NCBI GenBank assembly: GCA_902568975.1
Contig: CACFSO010000001.1
Span: forward strand, 62,001 to 126,000
DNA from: an uncultured Pelagibacteraceae bacterium
Lineage (GTDB): Bacteria > Pseudomonadota > Alphaproteobacteria > Pelagibacterales > Pelagibacteraceae
Direction: 5' to 3'
DNA length: 64,000 nucleotides
The translations under genes were made by a program, and so were the position numbers. The notes under the pieces are model-generated. The model saw nothing but the letters and a program-made list of their open reading frames with translations, was not told where the DNA came from and ran no database searches. Shown piece by piece: positions 48,355 through 58,441 of this stretch; within the stretch, counting starts at the first letter, position 1; each line of letters opens with the position of its first letter.

Positions 48355-49146
48355 ATGGAAAATAAAAATTCTGAAGAAATAATTGTAAAGTTTGAAGAAG
48401 TAACAAAGCAATACGGTGACTTAGTAGTTCTTGATAAGTTGAATTTAGATATTAAAAAAAATGAAATGGTTTCAATTATTGGACCATCAGGTTCAGGTAA
48501 AACAACAGTTCTAAGAGTTTTAATGACTTTAGAAAAAATTAATGGTGGCGTTATCCATTTAGATGGTGAACCATTAACTCATACTAAATCTAATGGAAAA
48601 CTAGTTGAAGCTGATGAAAAGTATTTAAGAGCAAGACGTTCAAAAATTGGAATGGTGTTCCAACAATTTAATTTATTTCCACATATGACAGCTCTTCAAA
48701 ATTGTATTGAAGCGCCAGTAGAAGTGCTTGGTATGAAAAAAGAGGAAGCAGAAGAAAGGGCATTAGAATTATTAGAGTTGGTTGGTTTAACAGATAAGAA
48801 GGATCAACACCCAACAAGATTGTCAGGAGGACAACAACAAAGAGTTGCAATTGCAAGAGCTTTAGCAATGAGACCCAAAGTAATGCTTTTAGATGAGATT
48901 ACATCGGCACTAGACCCTGAGGTGGTTGGAGAAGTTTTAAATGTTATTAGGTCACTAAATAAAGAACATAACCTTACAATGATTATGGTAACCCATCAAA
49001 TGGGTTTTGCTAGAGAAATATCGGATCGAGTATGTTTTTTTAATGAGGGAAAAATTTTTGAACAAGGACCTCCTGAAAAACTTTTTGGAGATCCTCAAAA
49101 TGAAAGAACTAAGCAATTTCTTCACGCAGTTCTTGATGCCCACTAA
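48355..49146 (+). CDS. Polar amino acid-type ABC ATP-binding protein (EhuA-like)
   Basis: Walker A GPSGSGKTT; LSGGQQQRVAIARALAM; MLLDEITSALDPE. Confidence 0.93.
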   Translation: MENKNSEEIIVKFEEVTKQYGDLVVLDKLNLDIKKNEMVSIIGPSGSGKTTVLRVLMTLEKINGGVIHLDGEPLTHTKSNGKLVEADEKYLRARRSKIGMVFQQFNLFPHMTALQNCIEAPVEVLGMKKEEAEERALELLELVGLTDKKDQHPTRLSGGQQQRVAIARALAMRPKVMLLDEITSALDPEVVGEVLNVIRSLNKEHNLTMIMVTHQMGFAREISDRVCFFNEGKIFEQGPPEKLFGDPQNERTKQFLHAVLDAH

Positions 49147-50726
49147 TTTTGCAAAATAAGATCAGAAGCTTTTTCAGCAATCATTAAGGTAGGAGCATTT
49201 AAATTTGCACTTGGAATTTCAGGCATAACAGAAGCATCTACGACTCTTAAATTTTGAACTCCTATAACTTTTAAATTTTCATCAACCACAGACATGTCAT
49301 CAATGCCCATTTTGCAGGTACCACATGGATGATAGGCAGTTTCTGCATTAGATCTTATATATTCATTTAATTCATCATCAGTTTGTTTGTTTGATCCAGG
49401 ACCTACTTCTTTTCCAGAATGTTTTGCTAGGGATGGTTGAGATAAAATTTTTCTTGCAACATGAATACATTCTCTTGTTTGTTTTAAATCATCTTCATCC
49501 TGTAAGTAATTAAATAATATTTTTGGATAATCATAAGGATTAGAAGAATTTAGTTTAACTGATCCTCTGCTTTTTGGGTGATTTGGACTAGCATGTAATT
49601 GATATCCGTGGGAACTTGGATTGACCAAGCCATGATTAATAACAAATGATGGAAAAAAGTGAAATTGTATATTAGGGATTTTTCTTTCCGGAGAAGATTT
49701 TGCAAAACCTCCAACTTCTAAATATGACTTAGAACAAGGTCCAGATTTAGATAAAAACCATTGCATCCCAGCTATAACTTTTGGAATTAACTTTGTATAT
49801 GTATAAAGAGTATCTGCAGTTTTGCATTCCTGCATAATATATGTTTCTAAATGATCTTGCAGATTTTTTCCAACACCTTTTAAATTATTAACAACATTTA
49901 TTCCTTTTGATTTTAAATGATCCGCATCACCAACTCCTGAGAGCATTAATAATTGAGGAGAATTTATTGATCCACCACTTATTATTAATTCTTTCTTAGC
50001 ATAAAATTTTTCAATTTTATTTTTAATTTTTACTTCAATGCCAATTGCTTTTTTTCCTTCAAAGATTATTTTTTCAACAAACGAATTAGAAAAAATATTT
50101 AAATTTTTTCTACTTTTAGCAGGATTTAAATAATATTTTGCTATACTTGCTCTTTCTCCTTTATGAATTGTGGTATCAAACATTCCAAAACCTTCTTGGT
50201 ATTCACCATTCATGTCAGGATTAATTTTATATCCCGCCTCAGAAGCGGAACTTAAAAATGCTTTAAATAGAGGGTTATCATTTTTAGATTGATCTACAGG
50301 AAGCAAACCCAGAGATCCTCTATATTGATTTGAACCCTCTGACCATGTTTCAATTTTTTTAAAATATGGAAGAATTTTTTCATATGACCAAGATTTTAGT
50401 CCAAAACTTTCCCATCTTTCATAATCATTTTTATTACCTCTTACAAAAACCATTCCATTATGAGCCGAGCACCCTCCAATCATCTTTCCCCGAGGGCAAA
50501 ATAATCTTCTATTATTTAAATATGGTTCTGGTTCAGAATAATACTTCCAATTATATTTTGGATCATGCATTGTATATAATAATGCTAAAGGCATTTTAAC
50601 TTTCCATATATCACTACTTTTGCCTGCTTCTATTACAGCAACTTTATTATTTTTATTTTCCGATAGTCTATTTGAAAGGACGCAACCAGCAGAACCAGCT
50701 CCAATAATTATATAATCAAATTGCAT
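49143..50726 (-). CDS. GMC family oxidoreductase (choline dehydrogenase-like)
   Basis: DYIIIGAGSAGCVLSNRLSE; GGSINSPQLLMLSGVGD; AYHPCGTCKMG; DASVMPEIPSANLNAPTLMIAEKASD. Confidence 0.94.
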   Translation of the reverse strand: MQFDYIIIGAGSAGCVLSNRLSENKNNKVAVIEAGKSSDIWKVKMPLALLYTMHDPKYNWKYYSEPEPYLNNRRLFCPRGKMIGGCSAHNGMVFVRGNKNDYERWESFGLKSWSYEKILPYFKKIETWSEGSNQYRGSLGLLPVDQSKNDNPLFKAFLSSASEAGYKINPDMNGEYQEGFGMFDTTIHKGERASIAKYYLNPAKSRKNLNIFSNSFVEKIIFEGKKAIGIEVKIKNKIEKFYAKKELIISGGSINSPQLLMLSGVGDADHLKSKGINVVNNLKGVGKNLQDHLETYIMQECKTADTLYTYTKLIPKVIAGMQWFLSKSGPCSKSYLEVGGFAKSSPERKIPNIQFHFFPSFVINHGLVNPSSHGYQLHASPNHPKSRGSVKLNSSNPYDYPKILFNYLQDEDDLKQTRECIHVARKILSQPSLAKHSGKEVGPGSNKQTDDELNEYIRSNAETAYHPCGTCKMGIDDMSVVDENLKVIGVQNLRVVDASVMPEIPSANLNAPTLMIAEKASDLILQN

Positions 50727-50737
50727 TAATAAAATTT

Positions 50738-51565
50738 TTAGTTTGGACGATCACCTTCAATAGCAATTCTATCCATAACTCTTTCATGACCAAGTCCTCT
50801 TCCAGGAAAAAAGTCAGTTAAACCTTGGTGTTGAGTACTTCTATTATCCCATATAGCGATTGCATTTTCTGTCCATTTAAACCTACAAGTAAAATCTAAT
50901 CTTTCTTGGTGAAGAAAAATTTCTTTTAAAATATCTTCACTTTCATTTTTGTCCATATCCAAGATTTTTTTTGTATACATTGAATTTACATACAATATTT
51001 TTTTACCTGTTTCTGGATGAGTTCTAACTATCGGATGTTGATTTGAGTATTCATCAATATTTCCGTTTCCTTCCATTTCTTCATATTTTTCAACAAACGC
51101 AGCAGCTCCTAATGAACTATGAATAGCTTTTTTATCTTTTATTTTTTCTTTTATTTTTTCACCAAGAGTTTCAAAAGCCACTTCCATATTTGAGAACATA
51201 GTATCTCCTCCTACAGGTGGAATTTTTATTGATCTTAAAATTATAACTTTAGTTGGTTTTACATTATAACTCACATCAGTATGCCATGTTTCTCCCCACT
51301 GATGTTTTTCATTTGCTCCTTTTATAATTCTTACAATTTCTGGATATTTTTCTCTTCCTTTTACATAAATATGTCTTTCCAAAGGACCAAAATATTTTGC
51401 TAAACTGATATGTTCTTCCGGTGAAATATCCTGATTTCTAAAAAATAACACTTTATGTTCTAATAATAAATTATTAATTTTTTTACAATTTTCTTCTGAA
51501 GAGTCTTTTAGATCTATCCCTTTTATTTCAGCTCCTAATGCACCAGATAATAAATTAATTTCCAT
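50738..51565 (-). CDS. TauD/TfdA family 2OG-Fe(II) dioxygenase
   Basis: LGAEIKGIDL; WHTDVSYNVKPTKVIILRSIKIPPVGGDTMFSNMEVAFETL; IWDNRSTQHQGL. Confidence 0.93.
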   Translation of the reverse strand: MEINLLSGALGAEIKGIDLKDSSEENCKKINNLLLEHKVLFFRNQDISPEEHISLAKYFGPLERHIYVKGREKYPEIVRIIKGANEKHQWGETWHTDVSYNVKPTKVIILRSIKIPPVGGDTMFSNMEVAFETLGEKIKEKIKDKKAIHSSLGAAAFVEKYEEMEGNGNIDEYSNQHPIVRTHPETGKKILYVNSMYTKKILDMDKNESEDILKEIFLHQERLDFTCRFKWTENAIAIWDNRSTQHQGLTDFFPGRGLGHERVMDRIAIEGDRPN

Positions 51566-51567
51566 AA

Positions 51568-52035
51568 TTATTTTTTTAGTTTACCAGATAAAGCTAAATT
51601 ATCTGTATTAAATTTTGATTTGTTTTCTTTAATAAAGTCATCCATTATTTTTAATTTTTCTTCTTCAAACTCTATTACTTTTCTCTTATTTAAATCTATA
51701 TACAGAGATAAATTTTCCATTGTTGCTGATAAAGTATGATTTTTTTTTTCATACATTTCGCACTTAAGATGCAATCTTTTTTTATCATGATCAAAATGTG
51801 TTAAAAAAATATCTACTTCCTCATCTTGTTTTACTTCATTATTATAAGTCGTGCGAGTTTCTACAACCATAGTGCTTCTTTTAGTTGTTTTTGCGTAGGA
51901 ACCTCCCATTTTAAATTTTTCGAGTATAGCTTCCCATGCTTCATCAAAAATTAAAACATAATATGCCATATTCATATGATCATTATAATCAGTCCATTCT
52001 TTAATTATTTTTCTCGTTGTAAGGTATACTGACAT
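51568..52035 (-). CDS. 4-hydroxybenzoyl-CoA thioesterase-fold protein, candidate betainyl-CoA thioesterase (CdhB-like)
   Basis: EWTDYNDHMNMAYYVLIFDEAWEAILE hotdog-fold start; adjacent to a cdhC-like gene. Confidence 0.7.
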   Translation of the reverse strand: MSVYLTTRKIIKEWTDYNDHMNMAYYVLIFDEAWEAILEKFKMGGSYAKTTKRSTMVVETRTTYNNEVKQDEEVDIFLTHFDHDKKRLHLKCEMYEKKNHTLSATMENLSLYIDLNKRKVIEFEEEKLKIMDDFIKENKSKFNTDNLALSGKLKK

Positions 52036-52082
52036 TTTTCTTTCCTAAGTCTTTTTAAGATAGTATAAATCTATAAATTAAA

Positions 52083-52970
52083 ATGAACAATAAAGTTTTT
52101 ATATCATGTGCAATTACAGGATCAGGAGATACAGCTAAAAAACATCCCGATTTACCTAAAACTCCCAAACAAATAGCTACAGCAGCAATTGATGCAGCTA
52201 AAGCAGGAGCCGCTATAGCACATATTCATGTTAGAGAGGAAGATGGAACTCCAAGCAGAAGATTAGAGCTATACAAGGAGGTGGTAGATAGAATTCGTTC
52301 AAGCGAAACAGACGTTGTATTAAATTTAACAACTGGAATGGGAGGAGACCTAGATATTGGCCAAGGAGAAAATCCATTAGAATTTGGCCCATTAACAGAT
52401 ATGGCAAATGTTATGGAAAGAATTGCAAATGCAGAAAAATTTTTACCCGAAATATGTACATTAGATTGTGGAACTTTAAACTTTGGAGATAGTTCTGTTA
52501 TTACAGTTAACACACCTAACGATTTAAGAAAAGCAGCTAAAAGATTGCAAGAAATTAATGTTAAACCAGAAATAGAAGCTTTTGATTTAGGAAATATGTG
52601 GTTTGGATCTCAATTATATAAAGAAGGACTGCTAAATGATCCGCCAATGTTTCAAATGTGTCTTGGTATTCCTTGGGGAGCACCAGCAACACCATTGGCT
52701 ATGCAAGCAATGAAAGATGTAATGCCTAAAGAAGGCATTTGGTCTGGATTTGCAATTTCGAAAAATGAAATGCCATTCGTTGCGCAAACTGTAATTATGG
52801 GAGGAAATCCTAGAGTAGGACTTGAAGACAATTTATATCTATCTAAAGGTAAATTAGCTACAAATGCTCAGTTGGTTGAAAAAGCTATGCGAATTGTTGA
52901 TGATCTTGGCGTATCAATAATGACTCCTGCGGAGACTAGAGAAAAATTAAAATTAAAAAACTATAAATAA
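52083..52970 (+). CDS. cdhC: Beta-keto acid cleavage enzyme (BKACE/DUF849), 3-dehydrocarnitine cleavage (CdhC)-like
   Basis: CAITGSGDTAKKHPDLPKTPKQIATAAIDAAKAGAAIAHIHVRE; LNLTTGMGGDLDIGQGENPLEFGP; EICTLDCGTLNFGD; LCLGIPWGAP; VGLEDNLYLSKG. Close by memory to the Pseudomonas CdhC pattern. Confidence 0.75.
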   Translation: MNNKVFISCAITGSGDTAKKHPDLPKTPKQIATAAIDAAKAGAAIAHIHVREEDGTPSRRLELYKEVVDRIRSSETDVVLNLTTGMGGDLDIGQGENPLEFGPLTDMANVMERIANAEKFLPEICTLDCGTLNFGDSSVITVNTPNDLRKAAKRLQEINVKPEIEAFDLGNMWFGSQLYKEGLLNDPPMFQMCLGIPWGAPATPLAMQAMKDVMPKEGIWSGFAISKNEMPFVAQTVIMGGNPRVGLEDNLYLSKGKLATNAQLVEKAMRIVDDLGVSIMTPAETREKLKLKNYK

Positions 52971-52971
52971 A

Positions 52972-55002
52972 CTAACTTAGTTGTTGTTTTTTTAAATCTT
53001 TTAAAGGTATGTGGCAACGAATGGCATTCCCATTATCTCCAATTTGCCAAGGTGGAGTTTCATTTTTGCATTGATCACCTAATATCTTTGGACAACGACC
53101 TTGGAAACTACATCCTTTTTCAGGTGGTTTTTCCTCAACTATATCTTCCGCAACTAATTTTGGTTTAATATCTGGGTCAGGTTCTAAAACTGCTCCTAGC
53201 AAAACTTCAGTATAAGGATGTGAAGGAAATTGATAAACATTTTTAGAGGGTCCTATTTCACATAATCTTCCTTGATATAAAACAGCAACTCTATCGCTTA
53301 TTGCTCTAACAACTGCAAGATCATGAGAAACAAATATATATGTTGTTCCAAGATCTTCTTTTAAATTTTGCAAAAGATTTAATACCGCTGCTTGTACCGA
53401 AACATCCAACGCTGACGTAACTTCATCACATAAAATTATATCTGGTTTTGCAGCAAAAGCTCTAGCAACAGCAACTCTTTGTTTTTCACCTCCTGAAAGT
53501 TGTCTTGGGTATCTAGTCATATAAAATTCACCAAGTCTTACTTTTTGTAAAAGTTCAATTATATTTTTTCTTAATTTTTCTCCATTAAGACCAAAATATA
53601 ATTTTAGTGGCTGTGAAAGAATTTGTTCAACAGTATGATTAGGATTTAAAGACTCATCTGGATTTTGAAAAATTAATTGAATGGCTCTTAGATCATTAGA
53701 ATCTCTATTTTTAAGGTTACTAGATAGCTCTCTATCATTTTTAAATTTAATTTTACCATCTTTAGTTCTCAATAAGCCAGCTATAGATTTCAAAATCGTA
53801 GACTTTCCACTTCCAGACTCACCAACTAGTGCAATTGTTTCTCCCTTTTTTACTTCAATATTAATATCTTTTACAGTCGGGTTTGTGTCAGAAATTTTAT
53901 TAAAAATTTGATCTAATAATTTTTGTTTGGCATAACTTATTGATACATCGGTTAAATTTAAAATTTGATTAATTTCCTTTTTAACGTTTATTTTCTGGTT
54001 TGATGAGCTAATTTTATAATTAAATTTTTCTAAGTTTTTGTAATTAAAGCATCTTACGTTAGTTTTTAATTCCGAAACATATTCTAAATTTGGAGAATTT
54101 TTTTTACATTTTTCTTCCGCAATACTACACCTATCATAAAAACTACATCCTATTCCTATACTTCCTGGTTGTGGTTGACTACCAGGCATAGAACCTGGAA
54201 GTCCAGCTAAAGAAAGTTTTGGAATAGATTTTAATAAACCAAACGTATATGGATGGATTGGATTTTTTAATATACTTCTTGCCGGCCCTTCTAAAACAAT
54301 TTCTCCTGCATACATAACTATAATTCTATCACTTACCTGAGCTATAGCTCCAAGATCATGACTTACATAAACCATGGATGTTTCTGTATCTTTAGCAATA
54401 GATCTTAGTAGTTCTAATACATGAGCTTGAGTTGTTACATCTAAACCAGTTGTTGGTTCATCTAACAATAATAAATCAGGTCTTCCAGCAAGAGCCATCG
54501 CAACCGCCACCCTTTGTTGTTGACCGCCTGAGAGTTCATGGGGGTATCTAAAAGCCATAGTATCTGGTGAAGGAAGTCTAACTTTATTTAGTAATTCGGA
54601 GATTTTATTATTTCTTTCAGTTTTATTTAAACTTGTGTGTAAACTTAAGGCCTCATCTATTTGATAACCAATTTTTAAATTTGGAGTTAATGATTGTCCT
54701 GCATTTTGTGGAATCATAGCTATTTTTCTTCCTCTAATTTTTTCTAAATCTCTACTTTTCATCTTTAAAAGGTTTGAAGATTTATATAAACATTCACCTT
54801 TGATAGTATATAGACCTTGTTTAACATATCCCATCATTGCTAGAGCCAATGTGCTTTTACCAGATCCAGATTCTCCAACTATACCGACAGTTTCTCCTTT
54901 TTTTATATTGGTTGTTACGTTTCGAAGAATTGATATTTCATCGCCTTTTTTACTTTTAAATCCAATTGAAAGATTTTTGATTGATTGAATAATATTTTCC
55001 AT
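52972..55002 (-). CDS. Dipeptide-type ABC transporter ATP-binding protein, DppD-DppF in one ORF
   Basis: Two Walker A (GESGSGKST, twice), two signature motifs (LSGGQQQRVAVAMALA; LSGGEKQRVAVARAFA), Cys-rich oligopeptide-type tails. Confidence 0.93.
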   Translation of the reverse strand: MENIIQSIKNLSIGFKSKKGDEISILRNVTTNIKKGETVGIVGESGSGKSTLALAMMGYVKQGLYTIKGECLYKSSNLLKMKSRDLEKIRGRKIAMIPQNAGQSLTPNLKIGYQIDEALSLHTSLNKTERNNKISELLNKVRLPSPDTMAFRYPHELSGGQQQRVAVAMALAGRPDLLLLDEPTTGLDVTTQAHVLELLRSIAKDTETSMVYVSHDLGAIAQVSDRIIVMYAGEIVLEGPARSILKNPIHPYTFGLLKSIPKLSLAGLPGSMPGSQPQPGSIGIGCSFYDRCSIAEEKCKKNSPNLEYVSELKTNVRCFNYKNLEKFNYKISSSNQKINVKKEINQILNLTDVSISYAKQKLLDQIFNKISDTNPTVKDINIEVKKGETIALVGESGSGKSTILKSIAGLLRTKDGKIKFKNDRELSSNLKNRDSNDLRAIQLIFQNPDESLNPNHTVEQILSQPLKLYFGLNGEKLRKNIIELLQKVRLGEFYMTRYPRQLSGGEKQRVAVARAFAAKPDIILCDEVTSALDVSVQAAVLNLLQNLKEDLGTTYIFVSHDLAVVRAISDRVAVLYQGRLCEIGPSKNVYQFPSHPYTEVLLGAVLEPDPDIKPKLVAEDIVEEKPPEKGCSFQGRCPKILGDQCKNETPPWQIGDNGNAIRCHIPLKDLKKQQLS

Positions 55003-55006
55003 AAAT

Positions 55007-55900
55007 TTAAACTGGTGCCTTTGTCGATCTATCTATTCCTAAAGCTTTAGCGAAAGCATCAGCTGTTAAATTTATTCCAATTATTAAACTACTTAATCCT
55101 ACTATTGGAGCAATAACTGACCAATAAGCAAATGACATTAGACCTCTTGCATTTGAAATCATTAATCCCCAATCAGGAGTAGGGGGACTTACGCCAAATC
55201 CTAAAAAAGATAATGAGCTGAATCCCAACAACATCCATGACCATCTCATTGCACCTTCAACTAATATAGCATCTCTTACATTTGGTATAATTTCATTCCA
55301 AATAATTGACATATTGCCATGACCTCTTGCGCGAGCTGAAACAATAAAATCTTTTGCAATTACATCATGAGTTGCAGCTCTAGCTACTCTTACTATTCCT
55401 TTACCATAGAAAAAACCAAGAGCTGGAATTAATACTTCTATTGAAGTTCCTAAAAGAGAAACTATCAATAACATTGCTAAAATCCATGGTATAGATAGAA
55501 AAGCATCTACTATTCTCATTACCACATCATCAATTCTTCCTCCTACCAATCCACAAAAAATTCCTAACAAACCTCCCCACAGCAAAGCTATTAAAGAACC
55601 AAAGAAAGTTATTGTAAGTGCAGTTCTTCCTCCCATAATTGTTCTTGTAAAAACATCTCTGCCCAAACTATCTGTTCCGAACCAATATTCTGAGGATGGC
55701 GCTTGAAGCATAAGTGTTGGGTCGATTGCTTTGTAATCATACGGTGCCAAATAGGGACTCAAAATTGCTAAAAGAACATGAAAAACCAATATAAATAAAC
55801 CGATAAACCCTGAAGGCTTTGAAGCCATTGTTTTAAAAACCTCTAAAATTTTTGAAAATACATTTTTTTGCTTTTCTTTAGAAAGTTTATTTAAATTCAT
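55007..55900 (-). CDS. Dipeptide-type ABC permease, DppC family
   Basis: SEYWFGTDSLGRDVFTRTIMGGRTAL; ARARGHGNMSIIWNEIIPNV. Confidence 0.92.
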   Translation of the reverse strand: MNLNKLSKEKQKNVFSKILEVFKTMASKPSGFIGLFILVFHVLLAILSPYLAPYDYKAIDPTLMLQAPSSEYWFGTDSLGRDVFTRTIMGGRTALTITFFGSLIALLWGGLLGIFCGLVGGRIDDVVMRIVDAFLSIPWILAMLLIVSLLGTSIEVLIPALGFFYGKGIVRVARAATHDVIAKDFIVSARARGHGNMSIIWNEIIPNVRDAILVEGAMRWSWMLLGFSSLSFLGFGVSPPTPDWGLMISNARGLMSFAYWSVIAPIVGLSSLIIGINLTADAFAKALGIDRSTKAPV

Positions 55901-55901
55901 A

Positions 55902-56858
55902 TTATTTTCTTATTTGTAAACTTTTTAATCTTGGATTTAGCATAAATGTCATTAAATCTGCTATTAAATTTATACTTACATAAATTGAAGCAAGGATGAT
56001 TGCTAATGCTTGAACTGTAGGTAAGTCTCTATTCGATATAGACTCAATAACTAAACGACCAAGACCTGGGTAATTAAATACAACTTCCGTAACTACAACG
56101 CCTCCTAAAAGCCATGCAATAGTTAAAGCTACAACATTGATTGCAGGAAGTAATGCGTTGGGTAAAACATGTTTAAAAACCATTTTCCAATAAGGAACTC
56201 CTTTTAAAATTGCCATTTGAATATAGTCACTAGCCATAACCTGGATTACACTTGATCTAACCATCCGTGCCATATGAGCTGTCATTATCATAGCAATTGC
56301 AATTACAGGTAAAATTATATTAGGAAGTAATTCAAAAAATGTAACATCTGTAGGAACTATTACAATTCCAGGTAACCATTGTAGCCAAATAGCCACTATT
56401 AAAATTAATAAAGTAGCGCTGATAAATTCCGGAATAGTCATTGCAAATATGGTTATTGTAGAAATAGTTATATCTGGAAGTTTATCTCTCCATAGAGCGG
56501 TAATTATACCCAGTATTAAAGCTAACGGTATTCCAATAATTATTGCAGCAGATGCTAGAACCATTGAATTTTTTATTCTTGGTCCTAAAACTTCGTTTAT
56601 TGGCATCTGTCCACTTAAAGAATATCCAAAATCACCTTGGACAACATTATGTGCCCAAGATATATATCTTTCATAAGCGGGAATATCTAAACCTAATCTT
56701 TTATAGCACGCTTCTAATGCTGCTCCATAAGCTTCTCGTTCAAGATAAGTTGTACAAGCATCTCCGGGCAATATTTCTGTACCTACAAAAGTAATTAAAG
56801 ATACTATAAATAAGGTTATAAAACCTAAAAAAATTCTTTTAATTATTAAAAACAACAT
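55902..56858 (-). CDS. Dipeptide-type ABC permease, DppB family
   Basis: RIFLGFITLFIVSLITF; MVRSSVIQVMASDYIQMAILKGVPYWKMVFKHVLPNAL. Confidence 0.92.
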   Translation of the reverse strand: MLFLIIKRIFLGFITLFIVSLITFVGTEILPGDACTTYLEREAYGAALEACYKRLGLDIPAYERYISWAHNVVQGDFGYSLSGQMPINEVLGPRIKNSMVLASAAIIIGIPLALILGIITALWRDKLPDITISTITIFAMTIPEFISATLLILIVAIWLQWLPGIVIVPTDVTFFELLPNIILPVIAIAMIMTAHMARMVRSSVIQVMASDYIQMAILKGVPYWKMVFKHVLPNALLPAINVVALTIAWLLGGVVVTEVVFNYPGLGRLVIESISNRDLPTVQALAIILASIYVSINLIADLMTFMLNPRLKSLQIRK

Positions 56859-56910
56859 AATTAAGACTACTAGTCTCGATTTTAAAATTAATTATTAATA
56901 AATGAAACAA

Positions 56911-56942
56911 GTTTTACAGGCCTTTAATTAGGCCTGTAAAAC
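56911..56942 (-). terminator. Intercistronic hairpin between substrate-binding protein and permease genes
   Basis: Perfect 12-bp inverted repeat GTTTTACAGGCC (56911-56922) / GGCCTGTAAAAC (56931-56942); only a weak T-tract on the minus strand. Confidence 0.7.
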
Positions 56943-56953
56943 ACTATTTTATA

Positions 56954-58441
56954 TTAATCTACTGATAATGTATGCCATCTAATTGAGAAAAATTCTACTT
57001 CATCAAGATTTTTTACTCTTGAAGAAGTTACAACTAGTCTTGACACATGATATGGAATCATTGTTCCAGCTTCTTCCCATAAAGTCTTTTGAGCATTTTG
57101 ATAAGCTGCTTTTCTTTTATTAAAGTCAAGCTGTCCTCTAGCATCTGCTAGATTTTTATCAAATGATGAACTTTTATAAAAAGATTCATTCCACTTTGCC
57201 CCACTATGGTAAGCTTCATGCAATATACTATCAGCTGGTCTTTCATTCCAACGCGTCATTGATACTGCTTTTTTCATCCAAGTTTCTTTCCAATAACTTT
57301 TTGATGGAGTCATTTTAACTTCAGCTTTAATTCCAGCTTTTGCAAATTGTTGTTGCAGTACTTCACCAATTGTTGGCCATGTAGGTTCTTTAGTTGAAAC
57401 ATGAATAACCATTTCTATTCCATTTGGATATCCAGCTTCTCTTAATAGGTTTTTTGCTTTACTAATATTTTGAGGACATTTCATATCAAGACGATATTGA
57501 TCAGACGGTGCAACTGGAGTATCGCAAGATACTGTTGCTGCTCCATCCATAACAAGATCAACTAGTTCCTGTCTATCTACAGCTAAACGCACAGCCTTTC
57601 TAACTTTAGGATTATCAAAAGGTGCTGTGTCTGTTCTCATAACCATACCTCTCCAATTTCCTGTAGGTATTACAGAAACATTAAATTGAGGATTACCATC
57701 AAATATTTTTTTCTGATTAAATTTAACATATCTATTCATGTCAATCTGGCCAGTAAGAAGAGCTTGTACTCTTGCTTCTCCATCAGGTATCGCAATTACA
57801 TGAACTTCGGCAATCTTTGGAGCACCTTCCCAGTAGTCTGGATTTGCTTTAAGAATAGTAGTTCCTTCTGCATCAAATTTTTCAACTATAAATGGACCTG
57901 TCCCAATTCCTGTTTGTCCAATAGTGTCTCCTGATCCCGAAGGTATCATTCTCAATCTATAATCTGTTAAAAGTAATGGAAAATCAGCAAAAGAAGTATT
58001 TAACTTCATTTTAACAGTATGTGAGTCTACTATTTCAATATCTGTTACTGAACTCATACTTTTTTTAGCAGGAGATCCAATATCAGGATCTTTGACACGC
58101 ATTAAAGAATATTTTACATCTTCTGCATCAAAATCAGATCCATCGTGAAATTTAATTCCCTTACGAAGATTGAAAGTCCACTCAGTTGCATCCGCATTTC
58201 CTGACCAATCAGTTGCTAGTTCTGGCGAAGTAACTCCTTCAAGGTTTTTTCTTACTAAACGATTTTGTGTCATTATTACTACCTGAAACAAACGTCCTTT
58301 AGTGATTGCATCTAAATTTGTATCTTTTCCAAATCCAAGATCATGTGATAATTTAAAAGTTCCACTTGATGCATTGGCAAAAGAAAATAATACCAAAAAA
58401 GACAACAAAGATATTGATACTAGTTTAAATAATTTTTTCAT
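56954..58441 (-). CDS. ABC transporter substrate-binding protein, SBP_bac_5 (dipeptide/opine type)
   Basis: Signal peptide; LRKGIKFHDGSDFDAEDVKYSL; NPKVRKAVRLAVDRQELVDLV. Confidence 0.93.
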   Translation of the reverse strand: MKKLFKLVSISLLSFLVLFSFANASSGTFKLSHDLGFGKDTNLDAITKGRLFQVVIMTQNRLVRKNLEGVTSPELATDWSGNADATEWTFNLRKGIKFHDGSDFDAEDVKYSLMRVKDPDIGSPAKKSMSSVTDIEIVDSHTVKMKLNTSFADFPLLLTDYRLRMIPSGSGDTIGQTGIGTGPFIVEKFDAEGTTILKANPDYWEGAPKIAEVHVIAIPDGEARVQALLTGQIDMNRYVKFNQKKIFDGNPQFNVSVIPTGNWRGMVMRTDTAPFDNPKVRKAVRLAVDRQELVDLVMDGAATVSCDTPVAPSDQYRLDMKCPQNISKAKNLLREAGYPNGIEMVIHVSTKEPTWPTIGEVLQQQFAKAGIKAEVKMTPSKSYWKETWMKKAVSMTRWNERPADSILHEAYHSGAKWNESFYKSSSFDKNLADARGQLDFNKRKAAYQNAQKTLWEEAGTMIPYHVSRLVVTSSRVKNLDEVEFFSIRWHTLSVD

